Translations under genes and position numbers: made by a program
Notes under the pieces: generated by a model
What the model was told of the DNA's origin: nothing
Databases searched by the model: none
Seen by the model: the letters and a program-made list of their open reading frames with translations, nothing else
Shown here: in pieces, positions 61,177 to 64,000 of the stretch
Layout: each line of letters opens with the position of its first letter
Numbering within the stretch: position 1 is the first letter of the stretch
From: Bacteroidota bacterium
GTDB lineage: Bacteria; Bacteroidota; Bacteroidia; Chitinophagales; Chitinophagaceae
Reading direction: 5' to 3'
NCBI GenBank assembly: GCA_018267955.1
Contig: JAFDXL010000002.1
Coordinates: 124,001-188,000, forward strand
Length of the DNA stretch: 64,000 bases

Positions 61177-61335
61177 GTGCGGTTAATCGTTTTGCTAAAA
61201 TACTACTGTTTCCATTAAAAACATATATCTGTCATTTTGAGATAACAATTTGTTCTTCTGTTGATTATAGCATAAATATTTATAAATAGAGACTTTTACT
61301 ACTATAATTTCACAATTCCGCATCATTCATTGAAC

Positions 61336-61343
61336 TAAATTTG
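61336..61343 (+). promoter_or_regulatory. -7 promoter element of ispG
   Basis: TAAATTTG lies 20 bases before the ATG at 61364. Confidence 0.6.
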
Positions 61344-61363
61344 CAGCAATTTCCAAAGTAAAT

Positions 61364-63370
61364 ATGCTGCAATATTATAGTCCGTCCCTGACCGCGTATA
61401 AAAGGTTACCAACACGAGAAGTAAAGGTTGGGGATCTATTACTGGGCAATGGCCACCCTATCCGTATCCAAACCATGACCACCACCGACACTATGGATAC
61501 GGATGCCACGGTGGCACAAACCATCCGTTGTATACAGGCTGGTGCCGAACTGGTACGTATTACAGCCCCCAGCAAAAAAGAAGCGGAGAACCTTGCGATC
61601 ATAAAAGAAAAAGTAAGAGCAGCAGGATATACTACACCATTGGTTGCAGATATACACTTTACTCCCAACGCTGCAGAGATAGCAGCACGCATAGTAGAAA
61701 AGGTACGTGTGAACCCTGGTAACTATATTGATAAGAAGAAATTTGACTTTATAGAATACAGCGATGCTGCATATGCAGCGGAGATAGACCGCATCAGGGA
61801 AAGATTTACTCCCCTGGTGAAGATCTGTAAGGAATATGGTACAGCGATGCGCATCGGAACAAACCATGGATCGCTCAGTGACCGCATTATGAGCCGCTAT
61901 GGCGACACACCTATTGGCATGGTAGAAAGCGCGATGGAGTTCCTGAGAATAGCCAGGGCCGAGAGCTATCACCAGATCATACTCAGCATGAAATCCAGCA
62001 ACCCGCAGGTAATGGTACAAGCCTACCGCCTATTGGTGAAACAGATGGAAGAAGAGTTTGGCGAATGCTACCCGCTGCACCTAGGCGTTACCGAAGCAGG
62101 TGATGGTGAAGATGGCCGCATTAAAAGTGCAATAGGCATAGGTACCCTGCTGGAAGATGGCATCGGAGATACAATAAGGGTATCACTAACGGAAGATCCT
62201 GAATTTGAAATACCTGTTTGCAAGGACATTGTGAACAGATATACAGACCGCGCGCATCATGCTTCCATACAGCCAATAGGCAATGATGCTAAGATAAGCC
62301 TGCCATATGATCCATTTACTTATAAACGCAGAAACACAACAACTGTAACGAATATAGGCGCGCATCATGTACCTGTAGTAGTGGCCGATTTTCGCAGTGC
62401 GCAAACGATACAGCACCAGGACCTGCAATCTATCGGATACCGGTACGACGAAGCGACGGATAAATGGAATATCAGCGATGGCGCTGCCGATTATATCTAT
62501 ACTGCAGATAAGGTATTGAATTTTGCCTTGCCGGGAACCTTGCAAGTTATTTGTGATTATAATATCTGGCTGGAAGCGGGTGATAAAGGAAAATATCATC
62601 CTTTGCTGGAAGCTACCGAATATGTGAATGTGACGGATTTCCCGGCTTTTCATTTCGTATTCGCGGATGCAAATTCTGACTGGAAGTTCCTCAATACTCT
62701 GCTGGATAAGATCGAACAACATACAGGCGCTGTATTATGCATAGATAGCAGCAATGCCCACCGTATGGCATCTATACGCAGGCTGCTGATAGAATTACAA
62801 AACAGGCAGATCGTATGTCCGGTAATCATTGCAACAGATACCCCGTGTAAAACCATAGATGAACAACTGATAGACCTGGCCACCAATACAGGTGGGCTAC
62901 TTTTAGATGGCTTTGGCGATGGTATATGGTTGTGGAATCATGCTGATACAATGCATCACCTGAAGATAACAGGGCGCACCTATCTCGAAGTAAAAGACAA
63001 TCAACAATTCCTGAATAATACTGCTTTTTCCATACTACAGGCATCGCGCACGCGCATTAGTAAAACAGAATACATCAGCTGCCCCAGCTGCGGCCGTACA
63101 CTATTCGACCTGCAGGAAACAACCGCTAAGATCCGGAATGCAACTAACCATCTGAAAGGGGTGAAGATCGCTATTATGGGATGCATTGTAAACGGACCGG
63201 GCGAAATGGCAGATGCTGATTTTGGCTATGTTGGCAGCGGACCCGGTAAGATCACTTTATACAAAGGGAAAGAAGTAGTGAAACGAAATGTGCCGAGCGA
63301 AATAGCGGTGAACGAACTGATAGAATTGCTGAAAGAGAATGAAGCCTGGATAGAGCCCGCAAACGCCTAA
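61364..63370 (+). CDS. ispG: 4-hydroxy-3-methylbut-2-enyl diphosphate synthase, long form
   Basis: A 668-residue iron-sulfur enzyme of the MEP isoprenoid pathway that turns MEcPP into HMBPP. The N-terminal TIM barrel starts with the conserved VKVGDLLLGNGHPIRIQTMTTTDTMDT and includes IHFTPNAAEIAA, LGVTEAGDGEDG. The C-terminal cluster domain has CPSCGRTLFDLQ and MGCIVNGPGEMADADFGYVG, supplying three Cys and a Glu for the 4Fe-4S cluster. An extra domain of about 260 residues (roughly 290-560) lies between them, as in the long form of Bacteroidota, chlamydiae and plants; the short form has about 370 residues. It ends in a 4-base overlap with the convergent ligase gene. Confidence 0.96.
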   Translation: MLQYYSPSLTAYKRLPTREVKVGDLLLGNGHPIRIQTMTTTDTMDTDATVAQTIRCIQAGAELVRITAPSKKEAENLAIIKEKVRAAGYTTPLVADIHFTPNAAEIAARIVEKVRVNPGNYIDKKKFDFIEYSDAAYAAEIDRIRERFTPLVKICKEYGTAMRIGTNHGSLSDRIMSRYGDTPIGMVESAMEFLRIARAESYHQIILSMKSSNPQVMVQAYRLLVKQMEEEFGECYPLHLGVTEAGDGEDGRIKSAIGIGTLLEDGIGDTIRVSLTEDPEFEIPVCKDIVNRYTDRAHHASIQPIGNDAKISLPYDPFTYKRRNTTTVTNIGAHHVPVVVADFRSAQTIQHQDLQSIGYRYDEATDKWNISDGAADYIYTADKVLNFALPGTLQVICDYNIWLEAGDKGKYHPLLEATEYVNVTDFPAFHFVFADANSDWKFLNTLLDKIEQHTGAVLCIDSSNAHRMASIRRLLIELQNRQIVCPVIIATDTPCKTIDEQLIDLATNTGGLLLDGFGDGIWLWNHADTMHHLKITGRTYLEVKDNQQFLNNTAFSILQASRTRISKTEYISCPSCGRTLFDLQETTAKIRNATNHLKGVKIAIMGCIVNGPGEMADADFGYVGSGPGKITLYKGKEVVKRNVPSEIAVNELIELLKENEAWIEPANA

Positions 63371-64000
63371 GCGGGCAATAATGATTCTTCTTTTTCCAAC
63401 TGCTTGCTTTTGGTACTGAGCATTACCAATGCAGCTAGCCCTATGTAGAACATGCCGCCCACTTTGTGGTTTTCCAGCAGTTCTGAAAAGAAGTTGTTGA
63501 TGAAGCCCGCGCAAAACATCATAACCACCCCGAGTGTACAGTATTTGTAGAACCGGTCTTTGAATCGGTGATACGTTCGCTGGCCCTCAGCGATCACCAC
63601 CATTACGAGAATTGCGTACAATATCATTGCCGGCCAGCCCTGCTCTACCAGCATATACAGATAGTAATTGTGGGTAGTGGAATGCTCGAGGTTGCGGCTT
63701 ACATAAGTTTTGAAGGACTGAACCGCATAAGGCTTGTAGTAGTATATAAATGTATTAGGGCCATAGCCTGTTACCGGTTCATCCTTGCTCATACGCACAG
63801 CTGCTATCCAACGGTAAAGACGCTCCATAGAAGACATATCCTGGCCTTTGAAAGTAGCTATCAGGTGATCTGTAAATTTTTTGCGCATGAACGTATGCTC
63901 ATAGTCCGGACGGAAATCCATGAACTTGTTGTTGTGCACCATGTACACCATAAGCAATGCTAACACCGCATAAAAAGACGGCATGATATAATTTGCCAGC
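63367..64000 (-). CDS. O-antigen ligase family membrane protein (partial, N-terminus outside window)
   Basis: The minus-strand frame is open to the window edge, so only about 211 C-terminal residues are seen. The Wzy/WaaL-type core is visible: ERLYRWIAAVRMSKDEPVTGYGPNTFIYYY and ERHSTTHN-like SRNLEHSTTHNYYLYMLVEQGWPAMILYAILVMVVIA, in which the HN of the periplasmic loop and the flanking membrane segments are typical of O-antigen ligases. Further membrane segments (CTLGVVMMFCAGFINNFFSEL, KVGGMFYIGLAALVML) follow. It probably acts on the periplasmic face of the inner membrane, joining surface polysaccharide to a carrier. Confidence 0.85.
   Translation of the reverse strand, partial: LANYIMPSFYAVLALLMVYMVHNNKFMDFRPDYEHTFMRKKFTDHLIATFKGQDMSSMERLYRWIAAVRMSKDEPVTGYGPNTFIYYYKPYAVQSFKTYVSRNLEHSTTHNYYLYMLVEQGWPAMILYAILVMVVIAEGQRTYHRFKDRFYKYCTLGVVMMFCAGFINNFFSELLENHKVGGMFYIGLAALVMLSTKSKQLEKEESLLPA

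Noticed and set aside
1-64000. tRNA, rRNA, insertion sequences and attachment sites.
   Set aside because: Reading both strands showed no cloverleaf-like sequence, transposase domain or long direct repeat. A dedicated scan was not possible, so short or degraded elements could have been missed.

Overview
This 64 kb window looks like the chromosome of a Bacteroidota member, most likely Chitinophagales (Chitinophagaceae-like). The grounds are the Bacteroidota -7 promoter motif TAnnTTTG in front of many genes, secreted proteins with type IX secretion sorting domains (a type A C-terminus at 7247-8908 and a CHU_C/type B C-terminus with its PorP/SprF partner at 37045-42693), the long IspG form, BT_3928/DUF1599/folP gene order, DUF3109, and Shine-Dalgarno sequences that are rare apart from a few clear cases. 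The taxonomic call is an inference from content. I saw no insertion sequence, prophage, CRISPR array, rRNA or tRNA.

Layout. 1-9 kb: a partial endonuclease/exonuclease/phosphatase lipoprotein, pfkA, a beta carbonic anhydrase with a SulP transporter, a TPR protein, a SurA-like chaperone and a LamG-type secreted protein. 9-19 kb: a SWIM-SNF2 ATPase, a phosphate uptake set (PiT, DUF47 regulator, OprO/P-like porin), and a DppB-like permease coupled to a DoxX/BT_3928 protein. 19-26 kb: DUF1599 facing folP, an outer-membrane barrel, a GNAT-like protein, a VWA-type membrane protein and an exonuclease/GIY-YIG fusion. 26-28 kb: a fluoride riboswitch (crcB motif) in front of a CLC-F type antiporter, followed by inorganic pyrophosphatase. 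28-37 kb: a TPR histidine kinase, small secreted proteins, a double GNAT, a chromate transporter, UbiD and a VOC protein, and an unusual stretch of three tandem terminators. 37-47 kb: the PKD adhesin and SprF pair, etfBA, a zinc-ribbon coiled-coil protein and a Nif3 protein. 47-53 kb: a CzcCBA-type metal efflux operon led by a His-rich secreted protein. 53-64 kb: folD, queE, uppP, a TerB-like protein, alanine dehydrogenase, rpoN, DUF3109, a CBS protein, an alpha/beta hydrolase, ispG and a partial O-antigen ligase.

The strongest non-coding signal is the crcB-type fluoride riboswitch at 26074-26128. It has stem P1, stem P2, the conserved GCTGATGG segment and a six-pair pseudoknot. The six bases after the aptamer can pair with the bases just before the start codon of the downstream gene, which suggests translational control. 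The downstream CLC protein carries the GNNLI and GREGT signatures that I associate with fluoride/proton antiporters, and the next gene is the fluoride-sensitive enzyme pyrophosphatase, so the unit reads as a fluoride-resistance module.

Other points of interest are a 59-residue membrane miniprotein at 28430-28609, an orphan plus-strand terminator at 36966-36994 that implies an unannotated transcript, two kinds of 7-bp tandem repeats between etfB and etfA, and several gene starts that the promoter motif moves downstream of the longest reading frame.
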